A DNA stretch of 64,000 bases. It comes from G039954875 sp039954875. GTDB lineage: Bacteria; Bacteroidota; Bacteroidia; Flavobacteriales; Blattabacteriaceae. Below the pieces are notes generated by a model. The model was given only the letters and a program-made list of their open reading frames with translations. It had not been told where the DNA came from and ran no database searches. This document shows, piece after piece, positions 40,356-49,568 of this stretch (the first letter of the stretch is position 1; each line of letters starts with the position of its first letter). The DNA is taken from NCBI GenBank assembly GCA_039954875.1, contig CP157202.1, positions 868,001-932,000 on the forward strand, read 5' to 3'. The translations under genes were made by a program, and so were the position numbers.

Positions 40356-41111
40356 ATGTTAAAAATTAACGATTTATACGCCTCAGTAGAGGATAAAGAC
40401 ATCCTGAAAGGGATCGATCTGGAAATCAAACCAGGAGAAGTACATGCTATCATGGGGCCGAATGGCTCGGGTAAAAGTACTCTATCCTCAGTGATCGCCG
40501 GGAAAGAAGAGTATGAAGTCACTCGAGGGACGATCCATTTCGAAGGAGAAAATATATTAAACCTATCTCCAGAAGAACGGGCACACTTGGGAATATTCCT
40601 CTCTTTCCAATATCCAGTAGAGATCCCGGGGATATCAGTGACCAACTTCATCCGTACCGCCGTCAATGCTTCTCGCAAAGCCCGAGGCCTGGAAAACATG
40701 CCTGCAGCAGAAATGCTGAAAAAAATCCGAGAAAAAGCCGCCCATCTAGGTATCGACAAAAATTTTCTTTCCCGTTCGTTGAACGAAGGGTTTTCTGGTG
40801 GAGAAAAAAAACGCAACGAAATTTTTCAAATGGTTATGCTCGAGCCCAAATTGACCATACTCGACGAGACCGATTCGGGTTTGGATATAGATGCGCTCCG
40901 CATCGTGGCTCAAGGTGTCAATGCTTTGAAGAATAGGGACAATACCGTGTTGATCATCACACACTATCAACGTCTGCTCGAGTACATAGTCCCGGATCGT
41001 GTCCATGTCTTATATCGGGGTAAAATCGTCAAATCTGGTGGTAGCACATTAGCTTTCGAACTTGAGGAGAAAGGCTATGATTGGATCAAAAAGAAAATAA
41101 AAACTACTTGA
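40356..41111 (+). CDS. sufC: Fe-S assembly ATPase SufC
   Basis: This 251-residue ABC-type ATPase has Walker A GPNGSGKS at 34-41, a SufC-specific Q-loop region FLSFQYPVEIPG, the signature motif FSGGEKKRNEIFQM, and Walker B LTILDETDSGLDIDAL. ATP hydrolysis changes the conformation of SufBD during cluster assembly. Complete, with normal length; sufD starts 21 bp downstream. Confidence 0.96.
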   Translation: MLKINDLYASVEDKDILKGIDLEIKPGEVHAIMGPNGSGKSTLSSVIAGKEEYEVTRGTIHFEGENILNLSPEERAHLGIFLSFQYPVEIPGISVTNFIRTAVNASRKARGLENMPAAEMLKKIREKAAHLGIDKNFLSRSLNEGFSGGEKKRNEIFQMVMLEPKLTILDETDSGLDIDALRIVAQGVNALKNRDNTVLIITHYQRLLEYIVPDRVHVLYRGKIVKSGGSTLAFELEEKGYDWIKKKIKTT

Positions 41112-41132
41112 TTTCATCAAAATAATCATAGT

Positions 41133-42452
41133 ATGGAATTGAAAGAAAAGATCATATCTTCATATATTGCTCAACAGGATCAAGCCATCCCAGTCAACAA
41201 ATATGTACATCGTCTGCGTTGTGAGGCCATTGATATCTTTGAGAAAAAGGGATTCCCCACAGTAAAGGAAGAGGAATGGAAATACACCAATCTTATACCT
41301 ATACTAAGGCATGATTATAGTCTTTTCACCACTCAAAAAACCTCGGTAGAGCACAAAAACATCCAACGTTATCTCTTGGACGACCTTGACAGTTTTCGAC
41401 TCATATTTGTCGATGGAGTGTATAGCTCCTGGCTTTCTGAGACGACACATCACGGCAAGGATATTTGTGTACTGTCTAATGCTCTTTCTCAGCCAAAACA
41501 TGGAGCAGTCATCGAGAATTTTTACGGTAATATAGCCCCTCGGCACGACGCCCTGAGTGCCCTCAATACAGCTTTTGCGCAAGATGGTGCATACGTCTAC
41601 ATCCCGAAAAACACCTTGGTGGAAAAACCCATCCAAATCCTTTACCTCTCAACTGGGACCAATGCTCAAATGATGTTGCATCCAAGGAATCTAATCGTAG
41701 TCAGCGAAGGATCACATGTACAAATCATCGAGCGGCACCAATGCCTTAGTGACAATACAGTCTTGAGCAATTCGGTCACTGAAGTATATGCAGCAGTCAA
41801 CAGCCAAGTCGAATATTTCAAGATACAGGACGATAGGCTGGGAGCTTCTCTGATTGATCATACCTTTCTAGCACAGAACCAAAACAGCCTTTGCTCCGTC
41901 AATACCTTCTCCTTCCAAGGAAAACTCATACGAAACAACTTAAATTTTTACCATCGTGGGCCAGGGGTTTCCTCTAATTTGAAGGGTCTTACCATCATCA
42001 GGGGTGAACAGCTGATAGACCATCATACCTTAGTAGACCACTTGCATCCGCATTGCGAAAGCCACGAGATTTACAAAGGCATCTTTGGCGGCAAAACCAA
42101 AGGGGTTTTCAATGGAAAAATCATGGTACACAGTGATGCTCAAAAAACCAATGCCTTTCAGCAAAACAATAACATACTACTCTCCAAAGAGGCTTGCATC
42201 GATACCAAACCACAACTGGAGATTTTTGCCGACGACGTCAAATGCTCACACGGTTGTACAGTGGGACAACTCAACCTATCAGCTTTATTTTATCTCCGTG
42301 CACGAGGCATCCCTGAAAAAGAGGCCAAAGCCTTGTTGCTATTCGCTTTTACTGAGGAAATCTTGCAAGACATTAGCATACCCCAGTTAAAAAACCGCAT
42401 CCACAAGATGATCAGCAACAAGTTGGATGTAGATCTCAAATTTGAATTATAA
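41133..42452 (+). CDS. sufD: Fe-S assembly protein SufD
   Basis: The 439-residue SufB paralogue contains the conserved C-terminal blocks EIYKGIFGGKTKGVFNGKIMV, QKTNAFQQNNNILLS, PQLEIFADDVKCSHGCTVGQL and YLRARGIPEKEAKALLLFAF. It pairs with SufB in the scaffold complex and helps iron acquisition. The first 100 residues are diverse, as usual. The sufS gene starts six bp after its stop. Confidence 0.95.
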   Translation: MELKEKIISSYIAQQDQAIPVNKYVHRLRCEAIDIFEKKGFPTVKEEEWKYTNLIPILRHDYSLFTTQKTSVEHKNIQRYLLDDLDSFRLIFVDGVYSSWLSETTHHGKDICVLSNALSQPKHGAVIENFYGNIAPRHDALSALNTAFAQDGAYVYIPKNTLVEKPIQILYLSTGTNAQMMLHPRNLIVVSEGSHVQIIERHQCLSDNTVLSNSVTEVYAAVNSQVEYFKIQDDRLGASLIDHTFLAQNQNSLCSVNTFSFQGKLIRNNLNFYHRGPGVSSNLKGLTIIRGEQLIDHHTLVDHLHPHCESHEIYKGIFGGKTKGVFNGKIMVHSDAQKTNAFQQNNNILLSKEACIDTKPQLEIFADDVKCSHGCTVGQLNLSALFYLRARGIPEKEAKALLLFAFTEEILQDISIPQLKNRIHKMISNKLDVDLKFEL

Positions 42453-42458
42453 AGGCTT

Positions 42459-43685
42459 ATGTTGTCACAACAAGAGATCCGTGAAATTCGTGGACAATTT
42501 CCTATTTTAGCGCAAAAAGTTTACGACAAACTGTGGGTCTATCTCGACAATGCGGCCACTACTCAAAAACCACGACAAGTCATCCGAGTTATAGAAAACT
42601 ATTACACTACAATCAATGCCAATATACATCGCGGGGTACACTATATCAGTCGATTGGCTACCACTGCGACGGAATACAGTAGAGAACGAATTCAACGATT
42701 TATCCATGCGTCACATCCACACGAAATTATTTTCACACGGGGCACGACAGAGTCTATCAACCTAGTGGCTTCAGGTATGACAAACTTGATACAGGTTGAA
42801 GACGAAATCATTGTCTCACAACTAGAACATCACTCAAATATCGTCCCTTGGCAGATGCTATGCCAGCGCACAGGAGCCACACTAAAGGTTATCCCGATCG
42901 ATCAGGAGGGTGTTCTGCAATGGGATATTTTTGAAACACTACTTTCAGAAAAAACCAAAATAGTAGCAATAAACCACATCTCTAATGCTTTAGGAGTAGT
43001 GAACCCTATCAGGAAATTCATCCGGAAAGCTCACGAATACAATGCCTGGGTCCTGATTGACGGAGCACAAACGCCATGTCATATAGCGGTAGACGTACAG
43101 GAGCTCGATGCTGACTTCTATACTTTTTCAGCTCATAAGATGTATGGCCCGACAGGTGTGGGTGCTCTTTATGGAAAAGAAATACTTTTAAAAAAGCTCC
43201 CACCTTATCAAGGTGGTGGAGAAATGATTAAAGAGGTAACTTTCGAGAAGACCACTTATGCAGATCTTCCGTTTTGCTTCGAGGCAGGTACACCACATAT
43301 TGAGGGCATCATTGCCTGGACTGCTGCGATCGACTTCATAGAGCAAGTGGGCATCGACCAAATCAAAACATATGAGACACAACTTCTCAATACAGCTACT
43401 GAATACATGAATATCATCGATGGGATTTGTTTATACGCACATCATACACCGTGCTCAGGTATAATTTCATTCAACCTAGCTGACGTGCATCCTTTTGATG
43501 TGGGCAGCATATTGGATCGTTTGGGCATCGCCGTACGCACCGGACATCATTGCGCACAACCATTAATGCGTTTTTTGAATATTACTGGGACAGTGCGTGC
43601 CAGCTTTGCCGTGTATAACACTCTTGAAGAGGTCGAACAGCTCTACGATGGGATCCTGAAAGCAAAAAAAATGTTGAAGAATTAA
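42459..43685 (+). CDS. sufS: Cysteine desulfurase SufS
   Basis: The 408-residue PLP enzyme has the cofactor lysine in FSAHKMYGPTG, the substrate-binding NIHRGVHYIS and LEHHSNIVPWQ blocks, and the catalytic Cys365 in VRTGHHCAQPLM. It removes sulfur from cysteine and supplies it for Fe-S cluster assembly. SufS normally needs a sulfur acceptor (SufE or SufU); neither gene follows in this window. Complete. Confidence 0.95.
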   Translation: MLSQQEIREIRGQFPILAQKVYDKLWVYLDNAATTQKPRQVIRVIENYYTTINANIHRGVHYISRLATTATEYSRERIQRFIHASHPHEIIFTRGTTESINLVASGMTNLIQVEDEIIVSQLEHHSNIVPWQMLCQRTGATLKVIPIDQEGVLQWDIFETLLSEKTKIVAINHISNALGVVNPIRKFIRKAHEYNAWVLIDGAQTPCHIAVDVQELDADFYTFSAHKMYGPTGVGALYGKEILLKKLPPYQGGGEMIKEVTFEKTTYADLPFCFEAGTPHIEGIIAWTAAIDFIEQVGIDQIKTYETQLLNTATEYMNIIDGICLYAHHTPCSGIISFNLADVHPFDVGSILDRLGIAVRTGHHCAQPLMRFLNITGTVRASFAVYNTLEEVEQLYDGILKAKKMLKN

Positions 43686-43699
43686 GGTCTATTTTACTC

Positions 43700-44200
43700 A
43701 ACCGCTATACTTACCAAATACTAGCCTTCTTAAATCTATTTTTTTTTGAAAAAAAGCCCATTTCTCAAGCCTCCGACACAAAAATTCAAAGTATCTCTAT
43801 CCGTTGAATGTTTTCAAGTAGGGACCTATATAAAAATCCGACATAGAAATGAAGGCTAAAATGATGATTTTAGAAAAAGCTCGTTACACCGTATCATAAT
43901 GACCATATATTGACCCAAAAAAAGACCATCTTCACAAGGTAATTTTTTCCACTCCACATTACCATCGATCCAACCCTAGCAATTTCCTACCCAATAGACT
44001 CAATATAACTGTATTATGTTTTATTTCTTCCCATCACCTGGGGTCACCCCCACAAAAGCATAACCTTCTACCGCCCTTACAATATCTCCACAGAGATATC
44101 GTATATTGGCGTACAGTCTCGTTGTCCTTCATTCAGCTACAGCACCATAGAGATATATTGTTCTATACATATCTTATAATAATTTATATTGTGTAGGATA
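43700..44200. other. Non-coding stretch after sufS
   Basis: No frame of note on either strand. It contains T runs but no convincing hairpin terminator. Confidence 0.4.
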
Positions 44201-44239
44201 TCATGAGGCAAAGGACTGTTAAATATCAAAAAATCACCG

Positions 44240-44930
44240 GCATTCATCTTGTCGTTAACGATATCAAATTTGGTGATATCAAGCTTGAAATGATCACTAT
44301 TTTCCGGTTGGGTAAGTTTCCAAGTGTCATAAGTATGATAAAGCTATGGCATACGCTGAAATATCCTATATTTTCATCACTTTGGTCATTGAGTAAAAGT
44401 ATACCTTGTGTGTTCTGTAACTTGACTTCGGGATAATAATCCCAATAAATAAAACCTGTGAGTTCAAAATCGGGAAGCATAGGCAAATTCAGATTGACTC
44501 GGTCGATCGATGATACCCAAAGCTTGTCAGTACCCCCGACTTCTCTAAATGCATAATATATCCTCGGAGACTAGTAGTTATCCCACAGATATTGGTGATT
44601 GTAGATTTCGACCATACCTCTATTAGTGAGTTCTTTCCCGCGAGGCGGAGTATACCATGTATCATGATCATTGGGATCTTTTTCTTCAAATTCCCACAAG
44701 AGATCTGATAACCTTTTGGTATGCTCATCAGTACAGCATTTTTGACGATCACATAGTCATCGTATTTTTACAATCGCCAATCTTCTTCACTAAATACCCA
44801 CAAGGGCAGTTTATTGAAACAGTAATTAAATTTGAAGTTAACTGAAGTAGCCTACGGATTTGCTAGTATATCATAATTATTGAAGATCATTGTCGCAGTA
44901 CATTTAATTTTCATAATAATTTTTAAATTA
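44240..44930 (-). pseudogene. Unrecognised protein gene, broken
   Basis: Minus-strand pieces in order are IFNNYDILANP, ATSVNFKFNYCFNKLPLWVFSEEDW, WEFEEKDPNDHDTWYTPPRGKELTNRG, MVEIYNHQYLWDN, YYAFREVGGTDKLWVSSIDR and PMLPDFELTGFIYWDYYPEVKLQ, ending NTQGILLLNDQSDENIGYFSVC. The continuity over several frameshifts shows a real former gene of at least 200 codons, rich in aromatic and acidic residues. I do not recognise the family. Confidence 0.5.
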
Positions 44931-45109
44931 ATATTTAGCAACTTAGTCTATTTATAGAAAATCGATCATATTTTAGATGACGGATTTTTGTACTTCATGA
45001 ATCATCTTTTATAATCAAGGTTTTTTAGTATACCCATCCGCACACAATACAGATAATAAAAATAGAAGCGTTCATCATCCCCTTATATCTATTCATTTTA
45101 TTTAACTAT

Positions 45110-46395
45110 TTTTTTTTAGATTATATAGAGAAACACTTCTAATATCATGCATGATGAAAAGCATAAACAAAAGCTGCGAAATAATAATAAATTCAAAAAA
45201 GACGAATATCGACCAGATATTTTCCTTAAAAATATCAATAAAATCAAATCTACTAAAGTGATTAAAATGGCAAATATCCAATACATCCCAGAGCTAAAGG
45301 CCTAACCACTAGCTCTAACCATCGTAGGGAAAACCTTCGAGCCTAATACCCATATAATCATGCCTTGTGCCACAGCATGTAAGACGATAAATATCAAAAT
45401 AAAAATCAACAACCATACTTGGATTCGTTATAGTATAAAAGGCATAAGCTATTATTAATAGGCTAATGATATATCTGACAGAGCCAATCAACATCAACTG
45501 TCTTTTACCCAGACTATCCGATTCAGACGCATGTCGATGAGCTTAACTACTAGGTTGGATAGCCCTATAAATCCAACTGTACATAAGAATATTTTATAGC
45601 CACACCAGCCATTTCTAAAATCTCTGGTGCATAATAAAGGACGAAATTGATCCAATACAATTAGTTAAAAAATGACACTAAAAAAGCCAATAGCAATGGG
45701 AAACAGTACTTTTTAGTAAAAACATTCTCGCTCTGTAGAATCTAATTATCATGATCGATCTCACGGATCAATCATCTCATCAATCGTGTCTACATCATAG
45801 ATATGCATTAAGACCTTTTGGGGTTTTTGAATGTCCTTCTTTTTGACTATTAATCAACGCGGACTATTGAGGCCTAAGAAGCCCCCAATACCATGAGTAT
45901 ATAAAGACCGGTAGGCACAGCTTTTATCTCCATCATCTCCACCAAAACCTTCCAACAGATAATTGGAAATTATATACCATAAGGACATCACGGACGATAT
46001 TAAACTGGTACAAAGTCCACCAAAGAGTTCAAGATTGTCCGCATTGGATATACTTAATACATATGTAAATGCAGCTACTGAAGATGCACCGACATACAAC
46101 CCTTCAATAAATCGATAAAAGGGAAAGCTATACTGGACTAGAGCAATACCCGAACCTATGGTAGGATACAAAATATAATATACCAATCCAAAATAAAGCC
46201 TTTTTCCGACTAATCTTATCGTACCCCCCCTCTCTTAAAGAACATAAATTACCATACTCCACAACGCCATAGATATGATAAACATGCCCTGAAAATAGGT
46301 AGAAAGTATCACAAAGGGTTTTAATGGGAAAATTAACCCCCGAAAATAACCACCGTACCAAAGCTAAATAAAAATTCAGCAAAGGCCCCATGATG
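45110..46395 (-). pseudogene. Sugar-porter MFS transporter, broken
   Basis: The minus strand rebuilds a sugar porter of the major facilitator superfamily: KISRKKALFWIGILYFVS (the GRR/GRK loop after helix 2), IGSGIALVQYSFPFYRFIEGLYVGASSVAA, TYVLSISNADN, later MLIGSVRYIISLLIIAYAFYT, HAVAQGMIIWVLGSKVFP (the PESPR/PETKG-side block), and a last helix IISQLLFMLFIM. Frames change at least four times and stops occur, so sugar/H+ symport is lost. The remaining 46396-46583 shows no gene. Confidence 0.8.
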
Positions 46396-46583
46396 ATGCT
46401 CCAAGATTTAATATTATTTTTTATATAATCATTTTTAAGGTTAGTTTTTCTAAAATCAACATATTCCTTTTAATATCTAGATTAGAAATCTACTCATAAA
46501 AACCGTATCTATAAAAAGAAGCTTTAAAACATAAAAAAAATATTTCCATGCGGCTCTCATTCGTGTATGAAAAAATAATCCTC

Positions 46584-47393
46584 TCATTCTTCTAATCGGA
46601 ATATGATCATCTGTATTTTATACGCCCTTACCGGTCTACCATTTTGTTCAGCGGGAATCCATTTACCACTCTTCTTTATGGCATTCTCGGCCTCATCTCT
46701 CAATTCTTTAAGCCCTGAAAGGGCTCTCACATCACTCACTCTTCCATCGATATCTACCACAAAACGAACCATCACAGAGCCTTGTATTCCTACCTCTTGA
46801 GCATACTCGGGATAGTTAAGTTTATCTCTCAAAAAGAAATTCCAATTGCCTGGATATTTGGCTGGTATATCTACGTTGGTCAACGGCTTATCATCTACCT
46901 TGGGAGTTTGTACTAAGCCCTGACCCATATTTATAGGTGGAGGTGGCGGGAGATCTGCATATTTAATGCCATCTACTTTCTGAATACCTATGGCTTGATC
47001 TTTTAAATTCTCTTGTTTTTGGGGTATCTCCTCAGGCTTAACTTCATGATCAGGAACTACTTTAGGCGGAATAAATTTTTCTACAGCCTGCTTTGGAATT
47101 TCTTTCGGGGGTGGAGGTGGTGGGGGGGGGGGTCCAACGAATTTGGGTTCGTCTATTTTTATATCTTCTAGCTTGACTTCTTTTATTTTTAATTTATCCT
47201 TTTTATGAACGTTCTCATTGATGGTTAAAAGGAAAACAAATACCCCCAGAATCGATAATATTACAGATATTAAAAGGGCACATGTCAATCTACGAGCATA
47301 CTTTCGCCTCAACTCATAGGCTCCATAAGACTTATTTCTCTTATCAAAAAGGATGTCTAAAAAATCGGACTCGAGTATTTTGTTGGCTTGCAT
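46584..47393 (-). CDS. tonB: TonB-family energy transducer
   Basis: The 269-residue protein has one N-terminal membrane helix (about residues 33-57), a Pro-rich periplasmic spacer, and a C-terminal TonB domain from about 185 (YPEYAQEVGIQGSVMVRFVVDIDGRVSDVRALSG...PVRAYKIQMIIF). It spans the periplasm and passes proton-motive energy from ExbB/ExbD to outer-membrane receptors. The spacer is encoded partly by an 11-G run (47122-47132 on the plus strand) within a stretch of nine prolines, so frame depends on exact tract length. It is the last gene of the PstS-like/TPR/exbB/exbD/exbD/tonB group. Confidence 0.92.
   Translation of the reverse strand: MQANKILESDFLDILFDKRNKSYGAYELRRKYARRLTCALLISVILSILGVFVFLLTINENVHKKDKLKIKEVKLEDIKIDEPKFVGPPPPPPPPPKEIPKQAVEKFIPPKVVPDHEVKPEEIPQKQENLKDQAIGIQKVDGIKYADLPPPPPINMGQGLVQTPKVDDKPLTNVDIPAKYPGNWNFFLRDKLNYPEYAQEVGIQGSVMVRFVVDIDGRVSDVRALSGLKELRDEAENAIKKSGKWIPAEQNGRPVRAYKIQMIIFRLEE
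47122..47132. repeat. Poly-G tract (11 G) inside tonB
   Basis: An 11-base G run on the plus strand (C on the coding strand) in the Pro-rich spacer of TonB. Same length as the poly-C run in tig. Frame is intact at this length. Confidence 0.9.
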
Positions 47394-47439
47394 CTGATAT
47401 TTTTGTATTTAAGAAATTTCCTCACTCCCTCAATATCAC

Positions 47440-47970
47440 TTACTGGATGTTGTTGCTTATTTGAATTTTTTGTATCAACTCGTACTCTTGTGGGGTAATA
47501 TCCACCATGGCATAACGTTCTACTTGATTGATAGTCATTTCATCAAGGATATCCACCGTATTTTTATAAGTGGCATCAACAGTGGGTTTAATAATGACAA
47601 CTAAATCTTTTGAGGGCGTCCGCATCTTCTTATCAATGATAAAGTCTCGAATCTTTTTAAAATTGGTCGTCTTCATCCCTAAGGGATCCATACCTTCGTA
47701 GTAATAAATATGATCGGACTTGCCCAAGAGAACGGTAAATGCTCCAGAGTCTTTCACCTTGGTTTCTTCCCGTTCATTATGAGTATCCTTTGGCAGGAAG
47801 AGGTCCATGGCGGTAGGCTGAGACATGGTTGTAGTGAAAATAAAAAAAGTAATAAGTAAAAAACCCAGATCCACCATCGGGGTCATGTCTATTCGTGTAG
47901 ATAATTTTTTAGCTTTCTTGACGCCTGATTCTTTATGCCTACTGCCTTCTTGTACATCTATATCAGTCAT
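47440..47970 (-). CDS. exbD: Biopolymer transporter ExbD (second copy)
   Basis: The 176-residue protein has one membrane helix after a basic N-terminus. It contains the conserved proton-path Asp34 in RIDMTPMVDLGFLLITFFIF, and a periplasmic C-terminal domain. Together with ExbB it forms the proton-driven motor that energises TonB. It lies 34 bp behind the other exbD gene. Two exbD genes in tandem are common in Bacteroidota. Confidence 0.92.
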   Translation of the reverse strand: MTDIDVQEGSRHKESGVKKAKKLSTRIDMTPMVDLGFLLITFFIFTTTMSQPTAMDLFLPKDTHNEREETKVKDSGAFTVLLGKSDHIYYYEGMDPLGMKTTNFKKIRDFIIDKKMRTPSKDLVVIIKPTVDATYKNTVDILDEMTINQVERYAMVDITPQEYELIQKIQISNNIQ

Positions 47971-48004
47971 ATGCTTGATTTTTCAATTCATTTATAGGGA
48001 AGGA

Positions 48005-48673
48005 TCAATCATATTCTTTTTTATGCCATTTTTTCTCATACAATGCTGTGCCTACGGGGGGCTGTATTGGATTGGTCACCAGGCTAAATTTGTTCAGGTC
48101 ATTTTTTTTGAGAGCTGTCAACACCTCCCTAAACACTGAGTAACGAGTCTGATTATCACCCTTGATAAACCAATTAACCTGTTGTTTATTGGCTACTAAA
48201 GCTCTGACATCCCGTATCCACAAGACTAATTCGCCACCTAAAGAATCGATCGGTATACCAGTCTGATTGAAATTTTTCTGATCTTCAGGCGAAAAGGCTA
48301 AAAAAGGCTTGAGTTGCTGGAAAGAAACCCCTACATTGCCTGTAGACTTAAAATTTTTAATCTCCTTACGTGTGAGTCCAAGATTACGTGTTTTATTGAG
48401 GTTTTCTATAAATGGCTCACGCATCTCCGGATCGAGCTGAATGAATACTCTCCCTCCCTTGTCCATCAATACCATAAATGAATTCTTCTCTTCGATATAT
48501 TGAGAAGATACTGAGTCGGGCGTAGTGACCGGGACCATCTCTTCGGGCTTGAATTTAGTAGCCAACATGAAGAATGACAATATCAAAAACGCCACATCCA
48601 CAAAGGCTGTCATATCTACCCAAGTGCTCTTACGTGGTATCTTAACTTTAGGCATCTGTAGAAAATCCTTCAT
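48005..48673 (-). CDS. exbD: Biopolymer transporter ExbD (first copy)
   Basis: The 222-residue paralogue has the same layout: a short basic N-terminus, a membrane helix with Asp26 in WVDMTAFVDVAFLILSFFM, and a longer periplasmic domain than the downstream copy. It probably sits in the same ExbB motor as a hetero-dimer with the second ExbD; that pairing is an inference. It begins two bases after the exbB stop. Confidence 0.92.
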   Translation of the reverse strand: MKDFLQMPKVKIPRKSTWVDMTAFVDVAFLILSFFMLATKFKPEEMVPVTTPDSVSSQYIEEKNSFMVLMDKGGRVFIQLDPEMREPFIENLNKTRNLGLTRKEIKNFKSTGNVGVSFQQLKPFLAFSPEDQKNFNQTGIPIDSLGGELVLWIRDVRALVANKQQVNWFIKGDNQTRYSVFREVLTALKKNDLNKFSLVTNPIQPPVGTALYEKKWHKKEYD

Positions 48674-48675
48674 AG

Positions 48676-49542
48676 TTATTTGTATAAGGAAGCGAAACTC
48701 TGCGTTAACGTAAACTCTAATTCATCAATAGCATAGGTAATCGAATCGATCTTGGTCGTAAAGATATTGTACATGATCAAGGAAAAAGCTGAGGCAGCAA
48801 TCCCTGTAGCTGTGTTGTACAACGCCTCGGAAATACCGACGGCCAATTCTGAAGCACCCGCTGAACCATTATCTCCCAAAGCGGCAAACGAACGGATCAT
48901 CCCGATCACTGTACCCAACAGAGCGATCAATGTAGCCAAAGAAGTGATGGTGGACAAGAAAACTAAATTTTTCTGCATCATGGGGAGTTCTAAGGCTGTG
49001 GCCTCCTCAACTTCTTTTTGTATGGACACTATCTTCTGTTCGGTAGTCAATTCACTTTCGGTGATCATCTCCTTATAGCGAAGCAATCCTACCCGCATGA
49101 CATTCCCTACGGAACCTTTTTGCCGATCACACTCGGACAGAGCAGCTTGTACGTCTTTTTTGGCTAAATGATATTGTACTTGACGGACGAAATTGGAATT
49201 AGAGCCTTTTCCTGTAGCTTTTGAAATAGTCAGACATCTTTCTATAGAAAAGACCAGTACCATAAATAAGAGGCCGATCAATACTGGTACGATGATACCG
49301 CCTTCGTACATGCGATGCCAAGGTCCCAACGGGCCTCTATGTTGCGGCCATAACCAACTACTATCATCCGGCTTGGTAAAACCCGAGGCATTACCAAGTA
49401 TGAATCGCCAAATGACATACCCCAATACGATACAAATCGCCGGAGTGACAAAAGCAATGATATTATTACTCTGCTGAAATTCCTGATGATGAACATCTTC
49501 CACACCGGCAACCATTGCCTGATCTTGTTTTTTTTCAGTCAT
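48676..49542 (-). CDS. exbB: MotA/TolQ/ExbB proton channel family protein
   Basis: The 288-residue protein has an N-terminal helix (NIIAFVTPAICIVLGYVIW), a second helix near residue 80 (GGIIVPVLIGLLFMVLVFSIERCL), a cytoplasmic loop, and two C-terminal helices including SLATLIALLGTVIGMIRSFAALG and YNTATGIAASAFSLIMYNIF, the typical ExbB/TolQ block. It forms the pentameric stator around an ExbD dimer. The extra N-terminal helix and linker are typical for Bacteroidota ExbB. Intact, while the TPR gene just upstream is broken. Confidence 0.92.
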   Translation of the reverse strand: MTEKKQDQAMVAGVEDVHHQEFQQSNNIIAFVTPAICIVLGYVIWRFILGNASGFTKPDDSSWLWPQHRGPLGPWHRMYEGGIIVPVLIGLLFMVLVFSIERCLTISKATGKGSNSNFVRQVQYHLAKKDVQAALSECDRQKGSVGNVMRVGLLRYKEMITESELTTEQKIVSIQKEVEEATALELPMMQKNLVFLSTITSLATLIALLGTVIGMIRSFAALGDNGSAGASELAVGISEALYNTATGIAASAFSLIMYNIFTTKIDSITYAIDELEFTLTQSFASLYK

Positions 49543-49568
49543 AATAATACGTTATCGGTTTTTATTTC

